This document shows positions 1 through 8,532 of a stretch of DNA of 44,868 nucleotides, piece after piece. The translations under genes were made by a program, and so were the position numbers. Under the pieces are notes generated by a model. That model was not told where the DNA came from, searched no databases, and was given only the letters and a program-made list of their open reading frames with translations. Every line of letters begins with the position of its first letter. Position 1 is the stretch's first letter. Location: positions 1 to 44,868 of IMG/VR virus record IMGVR_UViG_3300042562_000491; one strand, 5' to 3'. The DNA is from a virus.

Positions 1-3000
1 ACTACTGATTTAATATCTACTCCTATAGGAAATTCAGATATTATTGATGGATCAGTTTCAAGTGATTATACAATTGATATACCTACAAATATTGCAGATT
101 CTGAAGTTACATTTGATTTAGCAGGGCAAGATTTAGTACAAGGAGCTTCTTTTAATTTAGAAGTAAGTATAACTCACTCTCAATTTACAGGTCAAACACC
201 TTTTCCTACTGAAATTACAGATGTAATAGTATTAAACTTTGCATTCTTTTTATCTACATCATATACATCAGTATACGCATTGGCAACAAGTGTTGAATTT
301 CAAAATGCTATAGGAACATCATTGCCATTAGGGAATATACAAACAGTTCCTAATTCTTGCACAGGAATAACATTTACTGATCGAGTAAATTGTTCTCTTC
401 CTCTTAACTTAGATGCATATATAAAAATTGCAAGTGGTGTTAGTGCTGTTGGTCAATCTGTTACAATTATAACAAGTCCCGGAAGTAGTGTAATAGGACT
501 TCAGTTTCCTGCAATGAAATATGTAGACAATGTTACAACTCCAACTCAAACTTTTTATGAGTATTATAAAACATTATATGTAAATGCTACTTTTCAAAAA
601 ATAGCTAATCCACAAAGTTTGCATAGTAATCGTGACTATGAGATTGGTATAGTTTATATGGATGAGTTTAATAGAGCAACAACTGCTTTAGTTAGTCCAA
701 ATAATACTGAACACGTTCCTTGTGGATTTTCTTCTTATCAAAATTCTATACAAGTAACTATACCACCTACTCAATTACCTCCTGCTTGGGCAAAAAGATA
801 TAAGTTTGTTATTAAGCCTGATGAAGAAAATTATGAGACAATTTATTGTAGTATATACTTCCAAGACCCATTAACAAATAACGCATACCTTTTACTTGAA
901 GGTGAAAATGCAAGAAAAACAGAGGTAGGTGATAGATTAATTGTAAAAGCTGATTCAAATGGAGCAACTTCTAGTTGTGTTTATACAACTGTGTTAGAGA
1001 AATCTGCTCAAACATCAAATTTTATTGAGATACCAAGTGAATTAGACCCTACTGTTTTTATACCTATTCCTGCAGGAGTGTATATTAAAATAAATCCAAA
1101 TAGTTTTACTGTTGTTCAGGATGAATTAGCTGTTATTGATCCCGGAAAAAAACTTGTAACTGCTTCAAGTCCTTTACTTCCTCCCGGAAATTATCCAACA
1201 CTTCATTACCCAATGAATATATCTAGAACAGCAGGATTTGATCCATTAAATCCTACTTGGATATATTCTGATTATAGTATTCCATCAGGAAGCAGGATTA
1301 TTATGAGTATAAAACAATGGAGAGTAGGAGTAGAATGTGGTTGTTATGAAAGATCAAGTACATTAGAAAAAACTATAATATCTTCTAGGAATTATGACAA
1401 TATGTATGATTGGTGGGTAGGAGACAATATTGATCAAATTTTAAAAGATGCTATAGTAACTGCATCTTGTGGTAATACTCCTTCTGTAAATACATTTATT
1501 CCCGGACTCCTTAGTCCAACTATACCTACAGCTTTAGGGACAAATTATTATCAGTTTTATAGAAACCCAACTACTAATGAGTTGGAATTAATGATTACAG
1601 GTACAGCAAGTTGTTGGGGAATTGGATTTGGAAATAGTCGTGCTTCTAATGTTGAAGCTAAATTCACAGTATATCGTGCTGAAAATACTTTAATATTTGA
1701 AACAGAACCATCAGATGCTTTACCTGATGTATTTTTTGAAAATGAGATGTCATTTGCCATTACAAATGGTAATCATATGGGTAATATCCAAAACCAAAAT
1801 ATAGGTACGGCTACACCTGCAATTGTTGATACTAAATTTTTTAACTGTTTTGCATTCGGAAATGGAGCAGAAAGTTATAAGATTCGTGACTCAATTGTTG
1901 GAAGATCTTTTAATTTTGGCAATAGAGTTACAAGTGTTTCTGCACAAGACTATAAGACATCAGACAGGTTTTCCGACATTACATATAGTGGTGTATACAA
2001 TGCTGAGTCAAACATAAATAAACTAAATGAATTTAATTTAGGACTATTAAACTATAAAAATTTAGAAAGATCATTTGGAGACATTTTTGTATTGGATGGT
2101 AGGCAAACTGATGTACTTGTATTACAAGAAGACAAAATATCATATGTATTATCAGGTAAAAATCTATTGTCAGACTCTGCAGGTGGTGGTGCGGTAACCT
2201 CCGTTCCTGAAGTGCTAGGTACTCAGATTGCTCGTAGTGAGAAGTATGGCATTAGTTTCAATCCTGAGAGTTATATACAATGGGGATACGATAGATTTTT
2301 TACAGATGTAAAACGTGGTGCAGTTATTCAACTAAGAGGAGACTCAAACTCAAATGACCAATTAAAGGTGGTATCTGAAATGAATATGAGGACTTGGTTT
2401 AGGGATACCTTCAATGAATCATTTAGCACTCAAAAGTTAGGTGGATTTGATCCATATATGAATGAGTATGTTTTGTCAAGCAATGACATAGCGTTACCAT
2501 CTAATCCTCAATGTATAAATTGTGGCATCTCTCAAGTATTTAACTTGTCAACACTAGAGGATGAGATTAAACAAATAATTTATTGTGTTGATTTGGGTCC
2601 AACAATTGGATTGTCTGATATTATTTATGGAGTTACAGCTATATCAGTAGGAGCTGAATTTGAGATAATTGTTGATTATAATGGCAATATTGATACCACA
2701 GGGTTGGTAAACACTTCAGGCACTTTAACATTTGATAAAGATACTGTCTCAGTAGAAACTGCAACTATTACAATAAATTACACAGGAGACATTACATTAA
2801 GTGTTCTTGCTGATTGTTGTAATGCTGCATCTTTAAGTATTGTTCAAATTGTTCTTACAAGTGATTCTAGCTCAGGAGATACGGTTCATACTCAATATAG
2901 ATTTGTAAGTGGAGCATTTGTTTCTCCATTGCAGTCAAGTTTTGTGATATTTGTTAGTGGAACTACTAATCCACTTGTGTCAAGGTACAATGTAACAACA

Positions 3001-3354
3001 GACTTTGTTGGCACAGGAGGCTTTCCACCTGCAGGAAGTGTAATGAGTTTGATTTCAAACCAATTTGCAACTGATACATTTGTATTTGATGCAGCCAATG
3101 ACAATTTTAAATACTTTGTTTCAGATACTTTATATGCAAATACTACTGTTGATATAAATACTTTACTAGGTTTAGCAACAACTGCAACACCTAATTTAGG
3201 TAGCGGATCATATAATTATGCAGACTTTACTGTTCCAACACTTGAAAATTATTTATATTTGATATGGGATTTCAGAAAATCAGTTCCTGTTACACTTTGT
3301 TATTCAGATATAGACTTAGATGACGTTTGTTGTAACTGTGGAGTAGCACCTTAA
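1..3354 (+). CDS. Large virion (tail/stabilisation-type) protein, 5' partial
   Basis: The frame is open from base 1, so the gene begins before the window. The TTG codon at 280 is internal and not the start. About 1117 residues are visible. The central part (around 1900-2500) has a stretch resembling proteins annotated as stabilisation or tail proteins in crAss-like and Cellulophaga podoviruses: RFSDITYSG, then a block with LQEDKISYVL, then VTSVPEVLGTQIARSEKYG and WGYDRFFTDVKRGAVIQLRG. The protein is rich in Ser, Thr and Asn and mostly beta-like, without membrane segments, and ends in a Cys cluster (DDVCCNCG). It is followed after 9 bases by another structural gene in the same direction. The family match is from memory of sequence patterns and not from a search. 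A role in the tail or connector is inferred. Confidence 0.75.
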   Translation, partial: TTDLISTPIGNSDIIDGSVSSDYTIDIPTNIADSEVTFDLAGQDLVQGASFNLEVSITHSQFTGQTPFPTEITDVIVLNFAFFLSTSYTSVYALATSVEFQNAIGTSLPLGNIQTVPNSCTGITFTDRVNCSLPLNLDAYIKIASGVSAVGQSVTIITSPGSSVIGLQFPAMKYVDNVTTPTQTFYEYYKTLYVNATFQKIANPQSLHSNRDYEIGIVYMDEFNRATTALVSPNNTEHVPCGFSSYQNSIQVTIPPTQLPPAWAKRYKFVIKPDEENYETIYCSIYFQDPLTNNAYLLLEGENARKTEVGDRLIVKADSNGATSSCVYTTVLEKSAQTSNFIEIPSELDPTVFIPIPAGVYIKINPNSFTVVQDELAVIDPGKKLVTASSPLLPPGNYPTLHYPMNISRTAGFDPLNPTWIYSDYSIPSGSRIIMSIKQWRVGVECGCYERSSTLEKTIISSRNYDNMYDWWVGDNIDQILKDAIVTASCGNTPSVNTFIPGLLSPTIPTALGTNYYQFYRNPTTNELELMITGTASCWGIGFGNSRASNVEAKFTVYRAENTLIFETEPSDALPDVFFENEMSFAITNGNHMGNIQNQNIGTATPAIVDTKFFNCFAFGNGAESYKIRDSIVGRSFNFGNRVTSVSAQDYKTSDRFSDITYSGVYNAESNINKLNEFNLGLLNYKNLERSFGDIFVLDGRQTDVLVLQEDKISYVLSGKNLLSDSAGGGAVTSVPEVLGTQIARSEKYGISFNPESYIQWGYDRFFTDVKRGAVIQLRGDSNSNDQLKVVSEMNMRTWFRDTFNESFSTQKLGGFDPYMNEYVLSSNDIALPSNPQCINCGISQVFNLSTLEDEIKQIIYCVDLGPTIGLSDIIYGVTAISVGAEFEIIVDYNGNIDTTGLVNTSGTLTFDKDTVSVETATITINYTGDITLSVLADCCNAASLSIVQIVLTSDSSSGDTVHTQYRFVSGAFVSPLQSSFVIFVSGTTNPLVSRYNVTTDFVGTGGFPPAGSVMSLISNQFATDTFVFDAANDNFKYFVSDTLYANTTVDINTLLGLATTATPNLGSGSYNYADFTVPTLENYLYLIWDFRKSVPVTLCYSDIDLDDVCCNCGVAP

Positions 3355-3363
3355 AAAAAACAT

Positions 3364-4566
3364 ATGGCAATAAGTTCATCATATTATATAAATGCACCCT
3401 CTCTTGGGTCAGCAACTGCTGTATTTACAGACAGTTCATTGTTAACGTGTGCTGCTGATGGATTCTATTCAGATGGTGTTATATCAAGAGAGCAAGTTAG
3501 TTGTGTATTATTACCACAGCAAACTTGTCCATCTTGTGCTACACCTTGTGGTGTAACTATATCAGCTAGTGGTGGTCAAGGAATATATTTACTTGATTTA
3601 GAAACAGGAACTACAGCAGGTGACGTTGGAGCTGTAATTATAAGATTTGATCCATTTGGTGTACCTGATGGAATTAGAGGAACGCTTGGAGTAAATGTGT
3701 ATAATAAATTAACATCATCTGTAGATGGGTTACACGAGAGTACAAATGCAGGAGCGTTTACATATGTAGGATCAGTAGGAGGTGACTGTGGAATATCAGG
3801 AACAACATATCCTGCATTAACTGAATATTTATATAATGGTACTGCATTTGTTGCAACAGGTAATACTCAAAGTGTAACTGTCGCACCGGGTGATGTATCT
3901 TTAGGAGCTTCTGCTCCGGGCAATTGTTTAATGGTTATACCCAAAACTACACCATCTCCTTCAATAATTAATTTTGAGGTAGTTGGTCCTTGTTCAGGTA
4001 CAGCGTGGAATATGTCAGTAGCTTGTCCTGTATTGCTTACGGGATTTAGTTCAAGTGTAATGGCTGCTAGTTCAGTGGCAGCTTGTTTATTATCTGAGAC
4101 AGTAACTTATTATAATGCATCACTAGCAAGTACTCCTGGCACTGTTGGATTATATGACTTTGTATATTTAGATGCTTATGGGTCATCACAATTATCCGCA
4201 GGGTTTTATCTTGCCACAGGGTCAATAACAGGTGGCAATGATTGGTTTGAAGTAGATGCTGATGGAGTTGTAATTAGTTTAGGAACTTGTGCAATACCTT
4301 TTGATTTTACTGCTAGTCACACTTGTAGTTTTAGTCCTAATGCTCTTAACTTAATTGGTAATACTACAGTAGGTGGAGTTTATCCATCATACTATTATGG
4401 AAGTACACACTTCTTAACAGAAGTTGCTGCATTAGCAAATACTTTATGGATTACAGCAACCGCAATAGGTTATGCAATTACTCCTGCAAATGGTACTTAT
4501 TGGATTGTAGCAAAAGATCAAGCAGGTACTATAAAAGCTAAAAGTACAACTGTTACTTGTTTTTAA
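3364..4566 (+). CDS. Probable virion structural protein, Cys/Ser/Gly-rich (400 aa)
   Basis: I do not recognise the family. The protein is small-residue rich (Ala, Ser, Thr, Gly, Val), has no membrane segment or obvious coiled coil, and has scattered cysteines, including a CPSCATPCG cluster near residue 55. This composition is typical of beta-rich phage appendage proteins. It starts at ATG 9 bases after the stop of the large tail protein and 21 bases before the next structural gene, so all three are probably co-transcribed late genes. The C-terminal part (about residues 300-400, ending in WIVAKDQAGTIKAKSTTVTC) resembles a small immunoglobulin-like domain. The role is inferred only from position and composition. 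Confidence 0.6.
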   Translation: MAISSSYYINAPSLGSATAVFTDSSLLTCAADGFYSDGVISREQVSCVLLPQQTCPSCATPCGVTISASGGQGIYLLDLETGTTAGDVGAVIIRFDPFGVPDGIRGTLGVNVYNKLTSSVDGLHESTNAGAFTYVGSVGGDCGISGTTYPALTEYLYNGTAFVATGNTQSVTVAPGDVSLGASAPGNCLMVIPKTTPSPSIINFEVVGPCSGTAWNMSVACPVLLTGFSSSVMAASSVAACLLSETVTYYNASLASTPGTVGLYDFVYLDAYGSSQLSAGFYLATGSITGGNDWFEVDADGVVISLGTCAIPFDFTASHTCSFSPNALNLIGNTTVGGVYPSYYYGSTHFLTEVAALANTLWITATAIGYAITPANGTYWIVAKDQAGTIKAKSTTVTCF

Positions 4567-4587
4567 TAAATAATATTATAATAAAAA

Positions 4588-5373
4588 ATGGCAAATTATA
4601 CATTAACATATAGCGATATGGTTGGAGGATGGGTATCTTTTTACTCTTACTACCCTGATTGGATGATTGGAATGAACAACTATTTCTATACTTTTAAGGG
4701 AGGAAACCTATATAGGCACAATGTAAATGCTGCTAGAAATACATTTTATGGACAATTTACTCCTAGTACTCTTCAAAGTGTGTTGAATACGTCTCCTTTA
4801 GAGAACAAGTTGTTTAAAACCATTAACCTTCAAGGAGACTCAATATGGAGTGTTACACTAGAAACAGACCTTCAATACTCAGGGTATATAGAAAGTGCTT
4901 GGTTTGTAAAGAAAGAAGCTTCTTATTTTGCATTTATAAGGAATAGCTCAGTAGGCGAACTTGCTCTTAGGAGCGTGAATGGTATAGGTAGAAGCTATCA
5001 AGTTACAGGAAGTGGAGTAGCAGTAGCAGTAAAATTTTCTGTTTCACCATTGATTTCTATAGGGAATATAATAAGTGTAGGAGATTACCTATACTTCTCA
5101 TTGCCTCCTTATACTGCCCCTGTATTAGCAGGAAAGGTTACCTTAATTACAGTTGATCTTCCAAGTGGTATAAACCAATTAACTATTGATACTACTATTC
5201 CGGGAACTACTCCAATACCTATACAAGATGCATTTTTCTTATATATTAAAAACTCAGTAGCTGAGTCTCACGGGGTGTTAGGACACTATTGTACATTTAA
5301 TATAGAGAACACATCTACTGCTAAAATTGAGCTATTTGCAGTGCAATCAGAAGTAATGAAAAGTTTTCCTTAA
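4588..5373 (+). CDS. Conserved podovirus tail/structural protein (261 aa)
   Basis: The N-terminus, with YSDMVGGWVSFYSYYPDWM followed by GMNNYFYTFKGGNLYRHN, is a pattern I associate with structural proteins of crAss-like and Cellulophaga podoviruses, where several paralogues often occur in the tail region. The rest is beta-rich without membrane segments. The ATG follows an A-rich leader with no Shine-Dalgarno sequence, as elsewhere in this genome. It lies between a structural gene and a GNAT-like gene in the late + strand block. The exact position in the virion cannot be told from the sequence. Confidence 0.65.
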   Translation: MANYTLTYSDMVGGWVSFYSYYPDWMIGMNNYFYTFKGGNLYRHNVNAARNTFYGQFTPSTLQSVLNTSPLENKLFKTINLQGDSIWSVTLETDLQYSGYIESAWFVKKEASYFAFIRNSSVGELALRSVNGIGRSYQVTGSGVAVAVKFSVSPLISIGNIISVGDYLYFSLPPYTAPVLAGKVTLITVDLPSGINQLTIDTTIPGTTPIPIQDAFFLYIKNSVAESHGVLGHYCTFNIENTSTAKIELFAVQSEVMKSFP

Positions 5374-5385
5374 ATTTGTGAGAAT

Positions 5386-5796
5386 ATGGAGTTATATGTA
5401 CGAGAACTAAACGAAAATGATTACGAAGATATCCTTGTAGGATGGTGGAAGCAGTGGGGATGGGAGCCTCCTCAAAGAGATTTTCTTCCCAATGATGGCA
5501 AAGGTGGTATTATAGTGTATGATGAAGATGTGCCCGTTTGTGCAGGATTTATGTACATAACTAACTCAAAAGTTGCGTGGGTAGATTGGATAATATCAAA
5601 CAAGGAATACACTAAGAAACCACAAAGAAAGGATGCCATTAAGTTATTGGTGTCAGAACTCACAGAAATTTGCAAGTTAACAGGAAGTAAATATAGTTAC
5701 GCATTAATTAAAAACGAGAGTCTTATAAATATATATTTAGAATTAGGATATATAAAAGGTGATTCTTATACAATTGAAATGATAAAAACATTATAA
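5386..5796 (+). CDS. GNAT-like N-acetyltransferase (136 aa)
   Basis: The layout fits a compact GNAT fold. The N-terminal strand VRELNENDYEDI is followed by a Trp-rich segment, then IIVYDEDVPVCAGFMYI as the central strands, then a helix with KLLVSELTEICKLTG, and a C-terminal IYLELGYIKGDSYTIEMIK resembling the conserved GNAT end (helix, 'LGF'-like turn, strand). The usual acetyl-CoA loop (Q/RxxGxG/A) is only weakly represented by KPQRKDA, so activity is uncertain. It sits inside the late virion block, 12 bases after the previous gene and 1 base before the next. A TAAATTTG box overlaps the previous stop codon (5371-5378), but its distance to the ATG would leave almost no leader. Substrate unknown. 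Confidence 0.6.
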   Translation: MELYVRELNENDYEDILVGWWKQWGWEPPQRDFLPNDGKGGIIVYDEDVPVCAGFMYITNSKVAWVDWIISNKEYTKKPQRKDAIKLLVSELTEICKLTGSKYSYALIKNESLINIYLELGYIKGDSYTIEMIKTL

Positions 5797-5797
5797 T

Positions 5798-6622
5798 ATG
5801 GCAGCATTTACAACCATTGCAGCAGGAATAGGGTTAGCAGCTACTGCAGCATCTACTACTATGTCATTTGTACAAGCAGGTAATCAAAAAAAAGCACAAC
5901 GTCAAGCTGAAAAGGATGCTAGTATGGCTATGCAAGAAGCAAGAAAAAAACTTGAGGTAAACTACTACGACAAGTTATCTATACAAAAAGAACCATATGA
6001 GCTAGAAAGAGAGGCATTATTGTCACAAGGAGCACAAGCTATACAAGCAGGTGTGGAAAGTGAAAGAGGGGCAGCAGCAACAGCAGGAAGGGTTCAAATG
6101 GCTATGAATGAAGGTCAAGGAGGAATTAGATCAGCTATGGGTCAAGAATTAAGTAACCTTGAGAAACTAAGTGCTCAAGAAGACAGCAGACTTCGTGACG
6201 TAGGTACTCAATTAGATTTAGAAGAGGTTGCAGGTGCTCAGTTAGCAGCAGCAAACGCTCAAGAGTTAGGTGCCCAAGCAATGCAACAAGGAATGCAAGG
6301 AGCTGTAAGTTTGACTCAACAATTGGGTGAAACATTTGTTCCATTATACGAGAAGTCACAATCAGCAAAAGAGTTTGGAAAGATGCAATCAGATTATGCC
6401 TCTGCTGCTCAAAATAAAACATTAGACCCTAAATATATGCAAAATGGAGTAGCTATGCCATTCCAACAAGCTGTTCAAAAAATGGGAGGTGGTACAGGAG
6501 TTGACTATGGTTTTAATGTATCAGGAGTAGGAGCGATGGAGAATGATCCATTTAGAAGTTATATGACTAGCCAAACTTCTAAAGGTTTAAGAAGTATGAG
6601 AAAAGCAGGATTTTCAAGGTAA
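5798..6622 (+). CDS. Internal virion protein-like (gp14 position, 274 aa)
   Basis: The N-terminus has an Ala/Gly-rich hydrophobic helix (FTTIAAGIGLAATAASTTMS), followed by a long Gln/Ala/Glu-rich helical region with coiled-coil character (residues 25-200) and a Gly-rich C-terminus ending in basic residues. This architecture (short membrane-active helix plus amphipathic helices) is typical of the small ejected core protein of podoviruses, such as T7 gp14. It is followed by a 627-residue and a 3625-residue gene, matching the gp14-gp15-gp16 order. No catalytic motif is seen. Ejection into the cell envelope is an inference from order and architecture. Confidence 0.6.
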   Translation: MAAFTTIAAGIGLAATAASTTMSFVQAGNQKKAQRQAEKDASMAMQEARKKLEVNYYDKLSIQKEPYELEREALLSQGAQAIQAGVESERGAAATAGRVQMAMNEGQGGIRSAMGQELSNLEKLSAQEDSRLRDVGTQLDLEEVAGAQLAAANAQELGAQAMQQGMQGAVSLTQQLGETFVPLYEKSQSAKEFGKMQSDYASAAQNKTLDPKYMQNGVAMPFQQAVQKMGGGTGVDYGFNVSGVGAMENDPFRSYMTSQTSKGLRSMRKAGFSR

Positions 6623-6636
6623 TTAAAAAATAATTA

Positions 6637-8520
6637 ATGGGAACATATTATAAATACGCAGAAAGAAGTGCTGATTCTCAAATAAATTGGGCAGAGGTTG
6701 GAAAGGATATGAGCGATATGCTCAAAGATGAGGTAAAAATTAGAGAAGAAAAAAAAGCTGCAATCGATGCTGCATCAAGAGAATTTGGAAAAGTATTATC
6801 CGACCCACCTCAAGGAGAACATACAGGAGCTAGTACGTTTACATTAAAATATGCAGACAACGCAGCTCAATTTTTAAAGATGCAAGATCAACTTTTAAAG
6901 TCAGGACAAACAAAGGTTAAAGATTATACTATTTCAAGACAAAATTTAACGGATGGAACTGATACGGCTTTTAATCTTGTAAAAAACTACCAAAAATTTT
7001 ATGGAGAAAAGATGGAAAGGTACCGGACTGATAAATCACAAGATTTAGAACAGTGGTTAATGGGACAATCTGAGATATTTTCTAACTTTAATAAAAATGA
7101 CTTATGGATTAATCCTACAGATGGTACTCTTAGTTTAGCAGCAAAAGAATTAAAAAATATTGATGGTAAGGATGTTTATGTAATGAACCCAAAACCAAAT
7201 ACATTTGCCACTGTAAGTACTATAAATAATTGGATTACAGGGAAATATGATAAGTTTAATACTAACGCTGCAGCAGATTCTTTTGTTGGGGCATTGGGTG
7301 AAGAATTAAAAGCAACAACAACTCAGGTTGCTTCATTAAGTAAAACGGGTCAAATAACAAGTATTGCTGATATTACAAGTAGGACAGACATTGACCCTGA
7401 CACTAAAAAAATTCTTTTTAAATTTATAGATGCAGAAAATCAAGGAATAGAATCAACTTATGCTAATTCATACAACAGACTGTCTGCTGTTACGAATAGT
7501 GTAAAGTTTTGTAGTGCAAATGGAAAACAATATACATTTACAAGGGATGAAACTGATGCAAAAAATAATCCTGAGAAAATATTTATGAAAGTAGATCCAA
7601 GTTCAAATAATCCAACTCCTGTATTTTCAGATGTACAAATAAAGGATTCTGACAACTTTATGCGTAATGAGTTTAGACGTAGGTATGATTACAAAGAAAA
7701 TATTCAAACTACAGGTCAAATACAACGTCAAGACCCAAGAGCAAAAACAGCAGCAGAAATTGAATTTGAACAAAAGAAAGATGATGCTAAGATTTTTGGA
7801 CAAAAAATGGCTGATGTTGTTTCAGGTAATACAGCAGAAGAAACTCAATTAGGTATTGATTATTTTAATACATTGCCGGGAGTAAATGCAAATAAAGAAG
7901 GGAATAAAGTTACCATTGCTTATACTGATGACCAAGGTAATACAGATACACAAGATTTTGAATTGTTACCAAGCGGAGGATTTAAAAACGCTCACGATGT
8001 TGGTGTAACAATGGCTAAGCTATTAAATAAACAAGGGTTACCTGAAGAAGCAGTTGCAAAATCTATGGATGACGTATTAAAGGGAAGACAAGGAGGAACA
8101 ACTTTTTCAGCAACAAATAAAAAATCAGCAGTTGTAGATGAAGATTATACATCTAAATTAGGCACTTATGCTAATGAAAAACTTGAAACAGCAATTGAAG
8201 AAGATAACCCTAAAACTACAGTAAAAAACTTAACAAGAGATTTTGGCAAGTTAGGTTATAAATTTTCAGGAGAAAGTCGTGGATTAGTTGGTCAAGATGA
8301 TTATATACAAATTCAGGCACCTAATGGAACACTTAGTGAGTGGATACCTGTTGACAACAAAGAAAATACAAATAAAATTTCAGATTTTATTAAAAAGAAT
8401 AAAAATGATGATATATTAAATAAGTCAGGATTGTTCCCAACAAAAAAACAACAAGCAGCAGCAGCAGCTAAAGCAGCAGACTGCGTAAATGGTAAAGATA
8501 AATTTGGTAATCCTTGTTAA
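6637..8520 (+). CDS. Internal virion protein-like (gp15 position, 627 aa)
   Basis: This is a hydrophilic, largely helical protein rich in Lys, Asp, Asn and Gln, with no signal peptide, membrane segment or catalytic motif that I can recognise. Residues around 525-590 (FGKLGYKFSGESRG and the following QIQAPNG segment) resemble residues 155-205 of the giant protein encoded immediately downstream (FGDLGFKFEESG, ATAPNGKSIEI). The two proteins therefore share a small domain. It lies 14 bases after a gp14-like gene and 12 bases before the giant gene. The shared domain and gene order suggest that both are part of one ejected internal complex. Confidence 0.55.
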   Translation: MGTYYKYAERSADSQINWAEVGKDMSDMLKDEVKIREEKKAAIDAASREFGKVLSDPPQGEHTGASTFTLKYADNAAQFLKMQDQLLKSGQTKVKDYTISRQNLTDGTDTAFNLVKNYQKFYGEKMERYRTDKSQDLEQWLMGQSEIFSNFNKNDLWINPTDGTLSLAAKELKNIDGKDVYVMNPKPNTFATVSTINNWITGKYDKFNTNAAADSFVGALGEELKATTTQVASLSKTGQITSIADITSRTDIDPDTKKILFKFIDAENQGIESTYANSYNRLSAVTNSVKFCSANGKQYTFTRDETDAKNNPEKIFMKVDPSSNNPTPVFSDVQIKDSDNFMRNEFRRRYDYKENIQTTGQIQRQDPRAKTAAEIEFEQKKDDAKIFGQKMADVVSGNTAEETQLGIDYFNTLPGVNANKEGNKVTIAYTDDQGNTDTQDFELLPSGGFKNAHDVGVTMAKLLNKQGLPEEAVAKSMDDVLKGRQGGTTFSATNKKSAVVDEDYTSKLGTYANEKLETAIEEDNPKTTVKNLTRDFGKLGYKFSGESRGLVGQDDYIQIQAPNGTLSEWIPVDNKENTNKISDFIKKNKNDDILNKSGLFPTKKQQAAAAAKAADCVNGKDKFGNPC

Positions 8521-8532
8521 ATACATTAAAAT

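Noticed and set aside
820-850. Another hammerhead core (CTGATGA near 821 on the + strand)
   Set aside because: It lies in a coding region and lacks a closing stem II, a GAAA in the right place and a stem I partner.
280-3354. TTG at 280 as the start of the first gene
   Set aside because: The same frame is open back to base 1 with matching amino acid composition, so the gene enters from outside the window.
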